This document shows, piece after piece, positions 53,281 through 61,955 of a stretch of 64,000 nt of DNA. Location: assembly GCF_900110125.1 (NCBI RefSeq), contig NZ_FOCN01000011.1, positions 61,183-125,182 of the forward strand. The letters run 5' to 3'. Each line of letters opens with the position of its first letter. Position 1 is the stretch's first letter. The stretch comes from Cryobacterium luteum. GTDB taxonomy: Bacteria; Actinomycetota; Actinomycetes; Actinomycetales; Microbacteriaceae. The notes below the pieces were generated by a model, which ran no database searches, was not told the DNA's origin, and saw only the letters and a list, made by a program, of their open reading frames with translations. A program made the translations under genes and the position numbers.

Positions 53281-54446
53281 GTGAGTTCGTTGGCAAACAG
53301 GGATTCGCGCCCGGTGGGAACCCTGTCGCGGCCGGGCGATGCGGCCGCCCTGCGCGAGTGGGACGATCCCGAGTCGGGCGCGGTGATGATCCACGACCCG
53401 CACGCGCAAACCCTCACCGCGATCGTCGCGGTGTCGCACCCGGCGTTCGCGCTGCTCGACCCGGACGAACAGCATCGACGCGTGGTCGGGTGGGACCGTG
53501 TCTTGGCCGGGGCCTGCCGGTCGGGCCGGATCGCGCGTCTGCAGGTGTCGGAGCGCACGCTGCCCGATTCTGGTACCGGGCTGGCCGAGTGGTGGGAGCG
53601 GCATGGCATCAACGACGGTAGTTGGGCCGCCACCACCTATCGCGATCTCATCGAGCGCGCCGGGCCCACTAAGGAGCACCATGCGACGACGACAGCGGTG
53701 TCCCTCGACCTGAGCGCGGCCTCCCGACAGGTGCGCACGCAGGGCGGCGGTATGCGCGGCGCAGCGACTGTGCTGCGCCAGGAAATGACCGCCCTGACCG
53801 GGGCGCTACGCGCGGCGGACCTCACGGTCGGTGACTGGCCGACCGCCGACGAGCTCGCGGTGATTCTGCGAACGGCATACGACCCCGCCGTCGGCGTCGA
53901 TCTGGTGCGGCATCCGTTGGTTGGGCGGTCGCTGGCCACGGCCGGGCCGGTCGCGGTTGCCGAGGGCTGGGATCACCTGCGCACCGATAGCGCGTTTCAT
54001 GCGGTGTTGTGGATCAGTGAGTGGCCCAGGTCGCAGGTGTTCACCGGTTTTCTGTCGCCGCTGGTCTTCAGCAACGGCATCCTGGGCACCGTGTCGCTGC
54101 ACTACCTGCCCGTGCGCGCCGACCAGGCCGCGCGCGACCTGCGCACGAAGAAGACCGAGCTGATCAGCGACGCCCTCCAACGAACCCGCATCGACCAGAT
54201 AGAGGATGCCTCCGCCACCGCCGAATACGACGACCTCCTGCACCAGGAGGCCGACCTCACGGCCGGGCACGGCGTGCTGCGCACGACAGGACTGGTGTGC
54301 GTGACCGCGGGCACTGTTGATGAGCTCGATGCCGCCGTCGCGTCGATCGAACAGGCCGCGATTCAGGCCTCGTGCGAGACCGACTCGTGGGGCAGCAGGC
54401 GCAGGCGTTCACTGCTGCGGTGCTGCCGTTGTGTCGAAGGGTGTGA
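53281..54446 (+). pseudogene. SCO6880-family conjugation protein, truncated and frameshifted
   Basis: From GTG 53281 the frame reads RDSRPVGTLSRPGDAAALREW, GAVMIHDPHAQTLTAIVAVSHPAFALLDPDEQ, VSLDLSAASRQVRTQGGGMRGAATVL, ATAGPVAVAEGWDHLRTDSAFHAVLWISEWPRSQV and SIEQAAIQASCET. These match SCO6880, a membrane protein of actinobacterial conjugation modules. The N-terminal 90 or so residues with the membrane segments are missing. Near 54388 the frame shifts; the family ending GQQAQAFTAAVLPLCRRV and its stop (54444-54446) are in another frame. Confidence 0.82.
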
Positions 54447-54461
54447 GGAGTGCACTCGCCC

Positions 54462-55073
54462 TTAGAGGATTAGGACTTCTACTTGCAATGGCGCGCAGTA
54501 GTCGGTGAGCCAATCGCGATCTTCGGCGAAGGCGAAGGCACGCCCGTAGTCTGATTGAATATTTAAGTCGGATTGATTTACTCGGTCACCGAAAAGGGTG
54601 TACACCCGGTCGCTGTTGCAGCGCCGACTCATATAGACCACCCCATCGAACCCGGCGATGTGCGCAGCCTCCGCCCACTTCACGGTTTCCGGATACCGAT
54701 CTGCTTCGGTCTCCGTCACTTCGCTAGCGGGCACACCAAGCCGTCGGAAGCTGGTTCCGAGGAAGGCTGCGAGTCGAAGCCGCCGGGTAAGGATTAGCTT
54801 TGAGGCGACGCTCGACTGGTAACTGCGTGGGCGGAGAACCCCGCCTGAAAATGGGACGCTGTGGAGGAGCGTTTCGCAGATGGCAGCGTCCTCGGTCGCT
54901 GCCGCGTAAAGGATAGGGACTATTGGGTCACCAAAAAACGCGAAGCGTGTAGGAGCACCGAGTCCGGGGTTGAATTCGTTGGCTGCGCGGGTGTTGCTGT
55001 GCACCCGGTACAGCGGCGATCCGCCAGGTAGAAATATGGTTGCTGCAGTAAAGGGTGTCGGTGGTGCTACCAC
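54462..55073 (-). CDS. RES-domain toxin (NAD+ phosphorylase family)
   Basis: 203 aa from GTG 55073. LYRVHSNTRAANEFNPGLGAPTRFAFFGDPIVPILYAAATEDAAICETLLHS contains the Arg and Glu of the RES motif. TETEADRYPETVKWAEAAHIAGFDGVVYMSRR precedes the C-terminal SDRVYTLFGDR with the family Ser. RES toxins degrade NAD+. It overlaps the antitoxin by 7 bp, antitoxin first. Both genes look intact amid pseudogenes. Confidence 0.85.
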   Translation of the reverse strand: MVAPPTPFTAATIFLPGGSPLYRVHSNTRAANEFNPGLGAPTRFAFFGDPIVPILYAAATEDAAICETLLHSVPFSGGVLRPRSYQSSVASKLILTRRLRLAAFLGTSFRRLGVPASEVTETEADRYPETVKWAEAAHIAGFDGVVYMSRRCNSDRVYTLFGDRVNQSDLNIQSDYGRAFAFAEDRDWLTDYCAPLQVEVLIL

Positions 55074-55876
55074 TGAACAGTCGCTTCATCCCGCGCTCTA
55101 GTCAGAATCTCCTCGGTCGCATCTAAGTTGTCGGCTGGTCGTCCGCCGCCGTAGTAGCCCGACGGGGAACTCAGCCAAATGGTCAGATCTTCCACGTTCC
55201 ATGTGAGTTCCTCCGCCAGCGCCAAGAGGAGAGGAATTGCCGGTTTGATCCGGTGAGTTCGAGCGTTGAATTGGAACCCAGGGTAGACGTAGGAGTTTCG
55301 ACGTTGAACTCCCAAGAGTTGCCCCTTGGCACGGAGGTTGGAGGCGTAGGCCCTGTTAGCGTTCTTGGCGCCGAGGAGGGCAGCGACCTCGGTACTGGTG
55401 AGGAGTTTGTACCTCTCTTCGACCTCTCGCCACACATTCTCTGTCGCCTGGAGGGCACGGGCGGTGGACGGTGTTGCCGCCGTGTCCAGCTTCGTTAGAG
55501 CCGGGCCTAACGCTTGGACGCTAAGCCGGGTATTCACCAGGTCCCGAATCAAGTGCTGTGCTTGCTGGCGACTGAGGCCCGGTATCAAGGCGAGGAGCTG
55601 AGCGGCGACCGAGTCGAGTGATTTTGGATCACCCAGTGCTGGCGTCTGCGCGTTAGCGGCTAAAGGTGCTCTAACCTGCCGGGCTTTCACGCCACGAACA
55701 TTATCAATCTGAATAACACGCACGACCTTGGTGCCGCGCATCTTTCGGCCACCGGCATGGGCATGCGTGAATGTCGTCGCCTGACTTTTGTTCTTAGCCT
55801 TCACAACGTTCACCGCATCCGAGGTTTGGACTTTCTTTGCTCGGGCTGCACGCACGATCCTGTCTTTAGTGCTCAC
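55067..55876 (-). CDS. Long Xre/ParS-like antitoxin of the RES pair
   Basis: 269 aa from GTG 55876, with GGAGGCGACT upstream. Residues 1-70 are basic and unmatched. A helical middle (LDSVAAQLLALIPGLSRQQAQHLIRDLVNTRLSV) precedes LLTSTEVAALLGAKNANRAYASNLRAKGQLLGV, a helix-turn-helix-like part. The end PSGYYGGGRPADNLDATEEILTRARDEA resembles the toxin-binding MbcA/ParS/Xre C-terminal domain (GGRPxDxL). Common partners of RES toxins are 120-170 aa, so this is nearly twice the length. Family assignment is moderate. Confidence 0.7.
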   Translation of the reverse strand: MSTKDRIVRAARAKKVQTSDAVNVVKAKNKSQATTFTHAHAGGRKMRGTKVVRVIQIDNVRGVKARQVRAPLAANAQTPALGDPKSLDSVAAQLLALIPGLSRQQAQHLIRDLVNTRLSVQALGPALTKLDTAATPSTARALQATENVWREVEERYKLLTSTEVAALLGAKNANRAYASNLRAKGQLLGVQRRNSYVYPGFQFNARTHRIKPAIPLLLALAEELTWNVEDLTIWLSSPSGYYGGGRPADNLDATEEILTRARDEATVQW

Positions 55877-55943
55877 AGTCGCCTCCGTTACTTACATCAG
55901 AGTCTAGCGTCAGTTCTGTCAGATATGGCTGTGGGTTTCACGT

Positions 55944-56270
55944 TTATGGGCGCCTTGAGACGACCGTACTCTTGAGTGCTACTTCGATCTGTTGCTGGGT
56001 CGGAGCTCCGGCCACGCCGTTCGGGGTGAGATAGATCCGGCAGGCGAGATCGCTGGTGCGGCCCTCCGTGGAGAAGAGATCGACTCCGTCGACGAGGATC
56101 GTCGGCGATCCGGCGAAGAGAAGACTCGCGGCCGTCTCAGCGGAATCGATCAGTATGGACTTGATGGGCGTGTTCGACGGCATGGTGTTGCTGACCGCGC
56201 GTTGCAGGCGATGAAGGGTTTCTCCCGAGTTCGGGCAGTCTGCGACGTGGAGAATCTCGATTGTCGCCAT
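55944..56270 (-). CDS. Thioredoxin-like protein of metal-resistance type
   Basis: 108 aa from ATG 56270, with GAGGAAG upstream. IEILHVADCPNSGETLHRL, ILIDSAETAASLLFAGSPTILVDGVDLF and LACRIYLTPNGVAGAPTQQQIEVAL match a small thioredoxin-fold family found next to alkylmercury lyase and mercuric reductase genes. The usual N-terminal Cys (DCPN) and the later Cys (LACR) are present. No mer genes are nearby. The long frame upstream of the ATG crosses the neighbouring remnant and was rejected. Confidence 0.75.
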   Translation of the reverse strand: MATIEILHVADCPNSGETLHRLQRAVSNTMPSNTPIKSILIDSAETAASLLFAGSPTILVDGVDLFSTEGRTSDLACRIYLTPNGVAGAPTQQQIEVALKSTVVSRRP

Positions 56271-56390
56271 GGGTTTCTTCCTCTGCACGGGACCGTCGAG
56301 ATCCAAATCTTCAGACGGGTACGACGCCTCGTAGCCCAATTGTGCCACCGGAGTCCCCCGCCACGTAGTCCACTGCGCACCTCCAAGACG

Positions 56391-56610
56391 AACCGGCTCA
56401 ACCCGCTCGACGAGGGCCACCGGGCAGCATCCGCTTCAGACGAAGAGTGGTCGGCCCAGCTGGCCGCCCGGCGCCGCGACCTGATCGGCGCCCTCGCCGA
56501 AACCGTGCTCGATCGTCCCCTCAGCCCGCTCGAGCACACGGCCATCGACCTCGCGCTGGCCGATGCCGTGCGCAGCGCCGAGGTACCGATCCTGCCGATG
56601 GTGGTCTCAG
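56391..56610 (+). pseudogene. VirB4-like conjugation ATPase fragment
   Basis: RLNPLDEGHRAASASDEEW, then ARRRDLIGALAETVLDRPLSPLEHTAIDLALADAVRSAEVPILPMVV, matches a segment of the VirB4-like ATPase that follows SCO6880 in actinobacterial conjugation modules (INPLDEG ... RRRDLLGAL). The flanking Walker motifs are absent. It is an orphan piece of about 70 residues, further proof that the T4SS was lost. Confidence 0.6.
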
Positions 56611-56871
56611 CGACGCGAAGTGACGCGCGTCTTTTCGATCTGCGAGTGTTCAAGCGGATGCTCGCCACTGCCTGAATCAGACTGTCTTAGCTATTCGAAA
56701 AATCGTCAGTCCAGAAGAGCACAGACGCAACGACTGGGCGGATACCGCCCGGTCGCACCAAGAACACGGGGACCTTCGGCCCTACCTGTTGCAACCCATC
56801 GCCCGTAGCGTCGACATGCACCTCGTCCTGAGCTGGCTACCCCGCCCGCGACACAACCACAGAGGATCTCG

Positions 56872-57429
56872 ATGACCGTTCTACAGCCTGCTCCCAACGT
56901 CACACAGGTTGACCGAGCCGACAGGTCCACACCTGTGACATCTGTATGGCGTGTGTTACTCCTGATCCTCTCCGGGTTCTGCATCGTTTCGGCGATCGCT
57001 GGATTTATCGCGCTCGGGCCGGGCGGCGCCCCGGGCTGGCCGCTCGAATTCCTCGAGGGCAGCCCCTTCGACAGCTACTGATGGCCCGCGACCATTCTTC
57101 TTGTCGTGGTCGGCGGAACTCAATCCGTCGCTTTTGTGCTCCTGTTACTTCGCCGCGCTTCGGCGCCCCTCTGGGCCGCGATCGCAGGCTTTGCCATGGT
57201 GATCTGGATCATCGCGGAACAGCTGCTCTTTTATGTGCCGGATGTGAGCGGCGAATGGATCGCACTGCCCATCCTCCAGATCGTCTATTCCGCGGTCGGT
57301 CTGGCGGAGCTCGGCTGTGTGCTCGCACTCCTCGGAGTCTTCAACCGCGAACACACCCATGCGGTCATCGCCCGTCGAGCGGCCGGGCCGCAGGAATTAT
57401 CAGTGCAGCTACCGGTGACGGCGGTCTGA
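56872..57429 (+). pseudogene. Four-TM membrane protein interrupted by an in-frame TGA
   Basis: ATG 56872 (AGAGGA upstream) opens a frame with VWRVLLLILSGFCIVSAIAGFIALGP and PLEFLEGSPFDSY; TGA 57079-57081 then ends it. The same frame continues WPATILLVVVGGTQSVAFVLLLLRRAS and AAIAGFAMVIWIIAEQLLFYV to 57429. Related actinobacterial proteins read through this point (FxTYLWPxxIL), so the TGA is a nonsense change, or is read as Trp. Everything else looks intact. No selenocysteine element is recognised. Confidence 0.7.
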
Positions 57430-57548
57430 TCGTCCTCAGCGGAGCTCGGCTTCATTGCCGAGACAACGCGACAGAAAGGTACGTGCGGCGCATCTCCTAG
57501 TGAGCGCGGACCACGACGGTCTGCCCCAATCACAGGAGGCACAGTCCC

Positions 57549-57998
57549 ATGGCACTTCACACCCAGCATTCACTGTCCGGCTTTATCGCATCAGAGCCGC
57601 AGCAATCCATAACCGAGAACGGCGACACCCGCTTCTACGTGCGCGTCGGCCAGCCGCACTTCCGCCACGAATACAACGGCAGCTTCACCGCGCTCAAGCC
57701 GACGTTCCACGACCTTGTCGCCTACCGAGCCACCGCCGAACGGGCGCTCACCCGATTCGCGAGAGGCGACAGCTTTGTCGCTGCAGGGTATGTGCGAACC
57801 TTCCAGGTCGAGCGCGACGGCGAATTCATTCAACGCGAAGAGTTCGTCGCCAAGAAGATCGGCCACGATCTCGCGGGCACCAACTATCAGGTCACTAGAA
57901 CCAATCGCCCGGCTCCGGGCAGCGAACAAGACGCTGCCGCAACGCGGGAGGCAATCGTCAGCGAGACGGAAGCTGCTCACGCCAGCTCGGGGTGGTGA
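57549..57998 (+). CDS. Element-encoded single-stranded DNA-binding protein
   Basis: 149 aa from ATG 57549, with AGGAGGCACAG upstream. HSLSGFIASEPQQSITENGDTRFYVRVGQPH and ARGDSFVAAGYVRTFQVERDGEFIQREEFVAKKIGHDL are a divergent OB-fold SSB typical of actinobacterial conjugative elements. It ends 7 bp before the DUF4913-like gene, so the two are an operon. It is the least damaged core gene of the lost element. Confidence 0.82.
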   Translation: MALHTQHSLSGFIASEPQQSITENGDTRFYVRVGQPHFRHEYNGSFTALKPTFHDLVAYRATAERALTRFARGDSFVAAGYVRTFQVERDGEFIQREEFVAKKIGHDLAGTNYQVTRTNRPAPGSEQDAAATREAIVSETEAAHASSGW

Positions 57999-58005
57999 AG
58001 CAGCG

Positions 58006-58572
58006 ATGGCAAAGTCCTTGATCGAGTGGGCATCCGGTGAACACGACGACGCGTTCGGAGCAAGCTCGTTGGATGATCTTGACGGGCCGCTCACTGCGGA
58101 GCCGCCGCATCCGATCAATTGGAACCTGCTCAGCGCCGACGACGCCGAGGCCAAATGGATCGAACTCAACCGGTGGGTGAACTGGCTGCGGCGCACCTAC
58201 GGGCTGCCAACATCCGTCGTACCGCCGTTCTGGCATCGACACCCCGAACTCGTCTGGGAACTCTCCGCGCTGCACCTGCACTGGCTCGGCGTCTACGACC
58301 CCGACCAACACGGCTCCGCCCCACTCGGCTGGCACCGTGACTTCGCGGATGCCCGCCAGCGCCTCCGCGACTGGGTCGCGATCTCAGGGACGCGGCTGGA
58401 GCGGGATCGGCCTACTCGGCAGACTCCGTGGCCCGGCGAGCCGCAGTCCGACGCCGTCGAAGACGTGGTCATCGGCGATCGCGATGAGGACTTCGTGCTG
58501 TTCGTCGTCGACGATGTCGTGCGTCGCCGCGATGCCGAGGCAGCGTTCAACTCTCGCGCTGAATCTCGTTGA
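58006..58572 (+). CDS. DUF4913-like conjugative-element protein
   Basis: 188 aa from ATG 58006. NWNLLSADDAEAKWIELNRWVNWLRRTYGLPTSVVPPFWHRHPELVWELSALHLHWLGVYDPDQHGSAPLGWHRDFADARQRL is the DUF4913 core, a protein found in actinobacterial plasmids and ICEs, function unknown. The C-terminus (VVDDVVRRRDAEAAFNSRAESR) appears a little degraded. Co-transcribed with the SSB. Confidence 0.72.
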   Translation: MAKSLIEWASGEHDDAFGASSLDDLDGPLTAEPPHPINWNLLSADDAEAKWIELNRWVNWLRRTYGLPTSVVPPFWHRHPELVWELSALHLHWLGVYDPDQHGSAPLGWHRDFADARQRLRDWVAISGTRLERDRPTRQTPWPGEPQSDAVEDVVIGDRDEDFVLFVVDDVVRRRDAEAAFNSRAESR

Positions 58573-59400
58573 TATCGCCAAGCCTTGGCTCTTGCGAAGG
58601 GCGTAAATGGACCAACTGCGCTGTCCCAGTTGACGCACCTGAGCGCGACTGTTTAAAGGGCGGGGCAAACGCGACACCCTCGGGCTCGTGACCCGCAGAA
58701 CCCTGTATCCGTGCGGACGTGCCCGCTCAGCGTCCGCCTTACGGGCGCACCTCCCTCTGGCGGGTGGAAGACGTAGATCATAGTGTGAGGCTATGGGCGA
58801 AGAGGCGATTGTCAGAGTGGTGTTATTCGTGGTCACGGTTGGCAGTGGCGTTCTGATGCTGTGGATCGCGCAGGCTGCAGCCAGCGGACGCCTCGGACGC
58901 AATCAGCTCGCTGGCTCGCTACGTTAACGCAGCAACACTCAGGAGCGGGAAACAACACAGAGATACTGGATGTGACCCAGCTGACCCGCACGGTGACAAT
59001 GAATTGCACTCAGGGGGACGCAACCTTTCTGCGCCGCAGAGGGACTCGCGAACTACCGCTCCTGAGACGACCCGCAGACGCTGTTTCCCTCTCCATATAT
59101 TTCGCTCCGGAATGATCGTTACCCCTCCTCCGAAGAGTTCATCAACTGGACCCGAGGTGCGGTTGACAGTTACCCAGATCGTCGGCCTCTGGCGGTTTAT
59201 GCGCCAACTCTGACGGGCATACTCATCAGTGGGGCACGATCCCGGTCGTTGAAAACCGGGAATTCGCGGCCCAAGAGCGCTGGCCGATCATGGTCGGCGG
59301 CATTGCCGAGGGGGAGCCACGGTGTGAATAACGCATAAATTCTCTCGGTATTCATGCCCGCTCTTTCGAGTATCCGATATACCCAGGAAGGCAATTCCGA
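58573..59400. other. 828-bp gap with one short open frame
   Basis: Apart from the 44-codon frame listed at 58793, I see no gene. Short frames with start codons occur but none matches a family. The end of the gap (CAGGAAGGCAATTCCGA) carries the ribosome site of the protease gene. No insertion-sequence ends or repeats were recognised here. Confidence 0.5.
58793..58927 (+). CDS. Short membrane protein or SdpI-like N-terminal remnant
   Basis: 44 aa: VVLFVVTVGSGVLMLWIAQAAASGRLGRNQLAG, then SLR and stop. The first part resembles the N-terminus of SdpI-like membrane proteins (AASGRLGRNQLAGIR) of actinobacteria, which are about 120 aa, so this is probably a truncated copy. Promoter-like TAGTGT lies just upstream of the ATG. 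Confidence 0.4.
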   Translation: MGEEAIVRVVLFVVTVGSGVLMLWIAQAAASGRLGRNQLAGSLR

Positions 59401-60483
59401 ATGTTCCAGCAAAAACAACGTGGACGCTCCGGCCACATTGCCTCTTCGCACAACACCACCCTGAAACGCCGTGCACGGTATTCCATGGGAATCGGCGGTG
59501 CCCTTGGTGCCGTCCTTCTGACGGTGATCACGATCGCTCCGGCGAACGCAAGCGCGGGCGCAGCTGACGATGATGCTCTGAGTACGTCGATCAACGCCCC
59601 GCTCGCCGCAGCCCGGAACGCCGCAGGCGACAGTCTCGACCCAGCCGGCTTCTGGACCGAGGAGAAGCTTCAGAGTGCCATACCGCTCGACCTGTTGCCG
59701 GACACGACAGGCAGCGACCGGCGCAGCGAACCTCCCGCCGAAAGTGACGAGTCCTCGGACGAGGGAGTCACTCTGTCCGATCCCGTCGCACCGCTCCAGT
59801 CATCCGAGATCACGCCGTTCGCCGATCCAGTCGCCTCTACGGTGGGCCGCTTGTTCTTCAACACTCCGAACGGTCCCAGCTCGTGCACGGCTTCCACAAT
59901 CAACAACGCCAATAAGAATTTGTTGATCACCGCTGGCCACTGCGTCCATCAAGGCGGCGGTGGCGCATGGTACTCCAACTTCCTATTCGCCCCTTCGTAC
60001 TACGATGGGCCCTCAGCTCAGGGCTATTGGAGTTGGAGTAACGCCCGAACCTTTAACTCCTGGATGGACAGTTCGGATTTCACCCACGATCAGGCGTTCA
60101 TCGCCGTTTACCCGAACAACGGGACCCAGATCGTCGACGCGGTCGGCGGCAATGGTCTTGTCACTGGTGCCGGGCCGGTTCAGAGCAATGTGCGGGTATG
60201 GGGCTACCCGGCTGATCCTCCGTTCACCGGCGAGATTCCTTACTACTGTGACGGTAACACCACTGCGGTCGCGTTTAGTTCGGACGCAAGCTTCCCCTGC
60301 GGCATGAATGGTGGGGCGAGCGGTGGGCCCTGGTTGAAGGATCGTATCAACGTGAATCTGGGCTATACATGGGCGATCACATCGCGATGCCAGACAACGC
60401 CGGGGACTACGGACTGCGCGCTGACCAATCTGCGCTCCACGCCGAACACACGCGACGTTGTTACCATGTTCAACCTGATGTAG
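59401..60483 (+). CDS. Secreted trypsin-like serine protease (V8/S1B type)
   Basis: 360 aa from ATG 59401, with AGGAAGG upstream. A long signal peptide (RRARYSMGIGGALGAVLLTVITIAPANASA) precedes a propeptide that includes PAGFWTEEKLQSAIPLDLLP. The protease domain has triad H180 (TAGHC), D230 (THDQA) and S307 (GGASGGP). Several Cys in the C-terminal half may form disulphides. It is an exported endopeptidase; specificity unknown. A small lipoprotein sharing the FWTEEKL-type propeptide motif follows 49 bp downstream. Confidence 0.9.
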   Translation: MFQQKQRGRSGHIASSHNTTLKRRARYSMGIGGALGAVLLTVITIAPANASAGAADDDALSTSINAPLAAARNAAGDSLDPAGFWTEEKLQSAIPLDLLPDTTGSDRRSEPPAESDESSDEGVTLSDPVAPLQSSEITPFADPVASTVGRLFFNTPNGPSSCTASTINNANKNLLITAGHCVHQGGGGAWYSNFLFAPSYYDGPSAQGYWSWSNARTFNSWMDSSDFTHDQAFIAVYPNNGTQIVDAVGGNGLVTGAGPVQSNVRVWGYPADPPFTGEIPYYCDGNTTAVAFSSDASFPCGMNGGASGGPWLKDRINVNLGYTWAITSRCQTTPGTTDCALTNLRSTPNTRDVVTMFNLM

Positions 60484-60532
60484 GGAGACGCAGTGTGCGG
60501 ATGGAATTACGTGGACGCGATTGGCGACTGAC

Positions 60533-60745
60533 ATGACGAAAAGCATCATCGCATGCCTCGCGATTCTGGGCATCATGTTCTTGACCGCGTGCGGTGGGCG
60601 CGCGCCCAGTTCGACGCCTTCACCGACTGACGGTTCCGGCTCTCGAGAGATCACGGTGCCGACTGATGAACCGCCGACGAAGGAGTTCTGGACAGACGAG
60701 CGGCTCCGCAGCGCGACCCCGATGCCGATGCCGCCGGCCAAGTAG
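60533..60745 (+). CDS. Small lipoprotein sharing a motif with the protease propeptide
   Basis: 70 aa from ATG 60533. IACLAILGIMFLTACGG is a lipobox signal. The mature part is Pro/Ser/Thr-rich and ends EFWTDERLRSATPMPMP. It resembles FWTEEKLQSAIPLDLLP in the preceding protease, 49 bp upstream. It may be a duplicated, truncated protease start or a lipid-anchored partner or inhibitor; the sequence cannot decide. A stem-loop at 60786-60816 follows. Confidence 0.6.
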   Translation: MTKSIIACLAILGIMFLTACGGRAPSSTPSPTDGSGSREITVPTDEPPTKEFWTDERLRSATPMPMPPAK

Positions 60746-60785
60746 TCAACGCCTCGGGCGATGCCCAGCCTCACCGATAATGCGT

Positions 60786-61140
60786 GGGGGTGCGTTCTGA
60801 ATATCTCAGAACCCCCGCTACCTTGTTTGTAACTTCGGATGGTGTGAGTATCTGAGGGAGTTGGCCTGTCGGGTCCGGCATGATTGTTGCCCCCAGTCGT
60901 TGATGATCCGGGGGGGGTGTTGTCACCGGACTCGATTGGCGTCGGGTGATCGCTGACAGGGCTCGACTAGGCGTAAAGCCGAGGTCGTTTGTAACGTGGA
61001 TGCCGAGACTTGACGCCGTAGACCAGGCCTCGAATACAAGTGGATGGGAGCAGTCATGATCGAAAACTATGACAGCGTCGACGTGTTCGTCGGTGTCGAC
61101 GTTGGCAACGTCGAGCACCACGCCGTCGCCCTGAATAGGA
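60786..61140 (+). mobile_element. IS110-family left end with truncated transposase start
   Basis: ATG 61056 begins IENYDSVDVFVGVDVGNVEHHAVALNRTGK, the DEDD-type N-terminus of IS110 transposases (first catalytic Asp in GVDVG). The match ends after about 30 residues. The 270 bp ahead of it, including a G/C-rich stretch, a stem-loop (GTTCTGA 60794-60800, TCAGAAC 60806-60812) and the conserved block near 61000-61050, correspond to the non-coding left end of such elements, where bridge RNAs are encoded. The element is dead but its left end may be complete. Confidence 0.72.
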
Positions 61141-61141
61141 C

Positions 61142-61569
61142 CGGCAAGGGTTCAATGTCGTCCTGGTGGATCAACCTCTGGGACCGCCACGCCGCAGTGA
61201 TCTTCGACAAAAGCACCGGCCCCTTCCTCGACTGCGACCCCGCCGAGGGGCACCTTCATCGCCGCAAAGACAAGTTCCCAACGATCATTTTTTCGACAAA
61301 ACCACCCGATAATGTGGAGCTTTAGGGGAACCTGACCGAGCTTGCCGGCCTGATGTGTCATAGAGGATCAGTTCCGCACGAGCAATCACGGTGTGGCATC
61401 GGCAGGTGCGAGCCTCAGAAGAACGCGACCTCGTAGCCCGGACATGGCATCGAGCAATTCAGCTGGATCCTCGCAATCAAAGATTCCATACTCAAGGCGG
61501 TCGAATGAGCTCTCCGGAGGCCGTACCGTGTCCCCAACGTCCGCCATGACATAGCTGCGCGTCAAACCG
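61142..61569. other. Gap with scrambled sequence after the IS110 remnant
   Basis: A 430-bp stretch with no intact gene on the plus strand. It holds the junction between the IS110 remnant and later sequence, and a short minus-strand open frame listed separately. Nothing else can be supported. Confidence 0.45.
61386..61547 (-). other. Short minus-strand open frame, possible gene remnant
   Basis: 53 codons (MADVGDTVRPPESSFDR ... LLDAMSGLRGRVLLRL). The same frame stays open upstream to about 61640 and reads like protein (KTVIGIREGVVAQIDVSGW), so an alternative upstream start is possible. No family recognised. It overlaps the upstream end of the TmrB-like remnant. Confidence 0.3.
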
Positions 61570-61911
61570 GTGACTGCGTTCCAGCCGGAGACGTCTATCT
61601 GCGCGACGACGCCCTCCCTGATGCCGATGACTGTCTTGGTCGAGAGCTACTGGCGGGAGATCAGCGGTGGTCTTACCGAGCACGGCATACCGATCCACCA
61701 TTTCGTCCTCCACGCCGACCAAGCAACGCTCCGCGACCGCATACAAAACGACAAAGACCTCGGCCCCTCGACGTTCCGCTTCGCGTACTTGGAGCCATAC
61801 GCCGAGGCAGCTCATACCTGGCTACACAAAGAAGCCGAGGTCATCGACACCACACACATCACAGCGGACCAAGCCGCGCAGCAGATCGCGGATTCAGTGC
61901 TTGATCACTGA
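61570..61911 (+). pseudogene. TmrB-like P-loop kinase, 5'-truncated
   Basis: From VESYWREISGGLTEHGIPIHHFVLHADQATLRDRI to EAEVIDTTHITADQAAQQIADSV it reads like the C-terminal half of TmrB/adenylate-kinase-like P-loop ATP-binding proteins, whose members include tunicamycin resistance. The N-terminal P-loop (GxxGxGKT) is absent; upstream sequence is unrelated. Probably a pseudogene left by the same rearrangement as the IS110 remnant. Confidence 0.6.
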
Positions 61912-61955
61912 GAACGCGGGACATCCGGCATCCTTGATGCCCGGTGAAGGATCGC

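Noticed and set aside
57079..57081. Selenocysteine codon
   Set aside because: No SECIS-like hairpin directly after the TGA and the family has no known Sec; a nonsense change is simpler.
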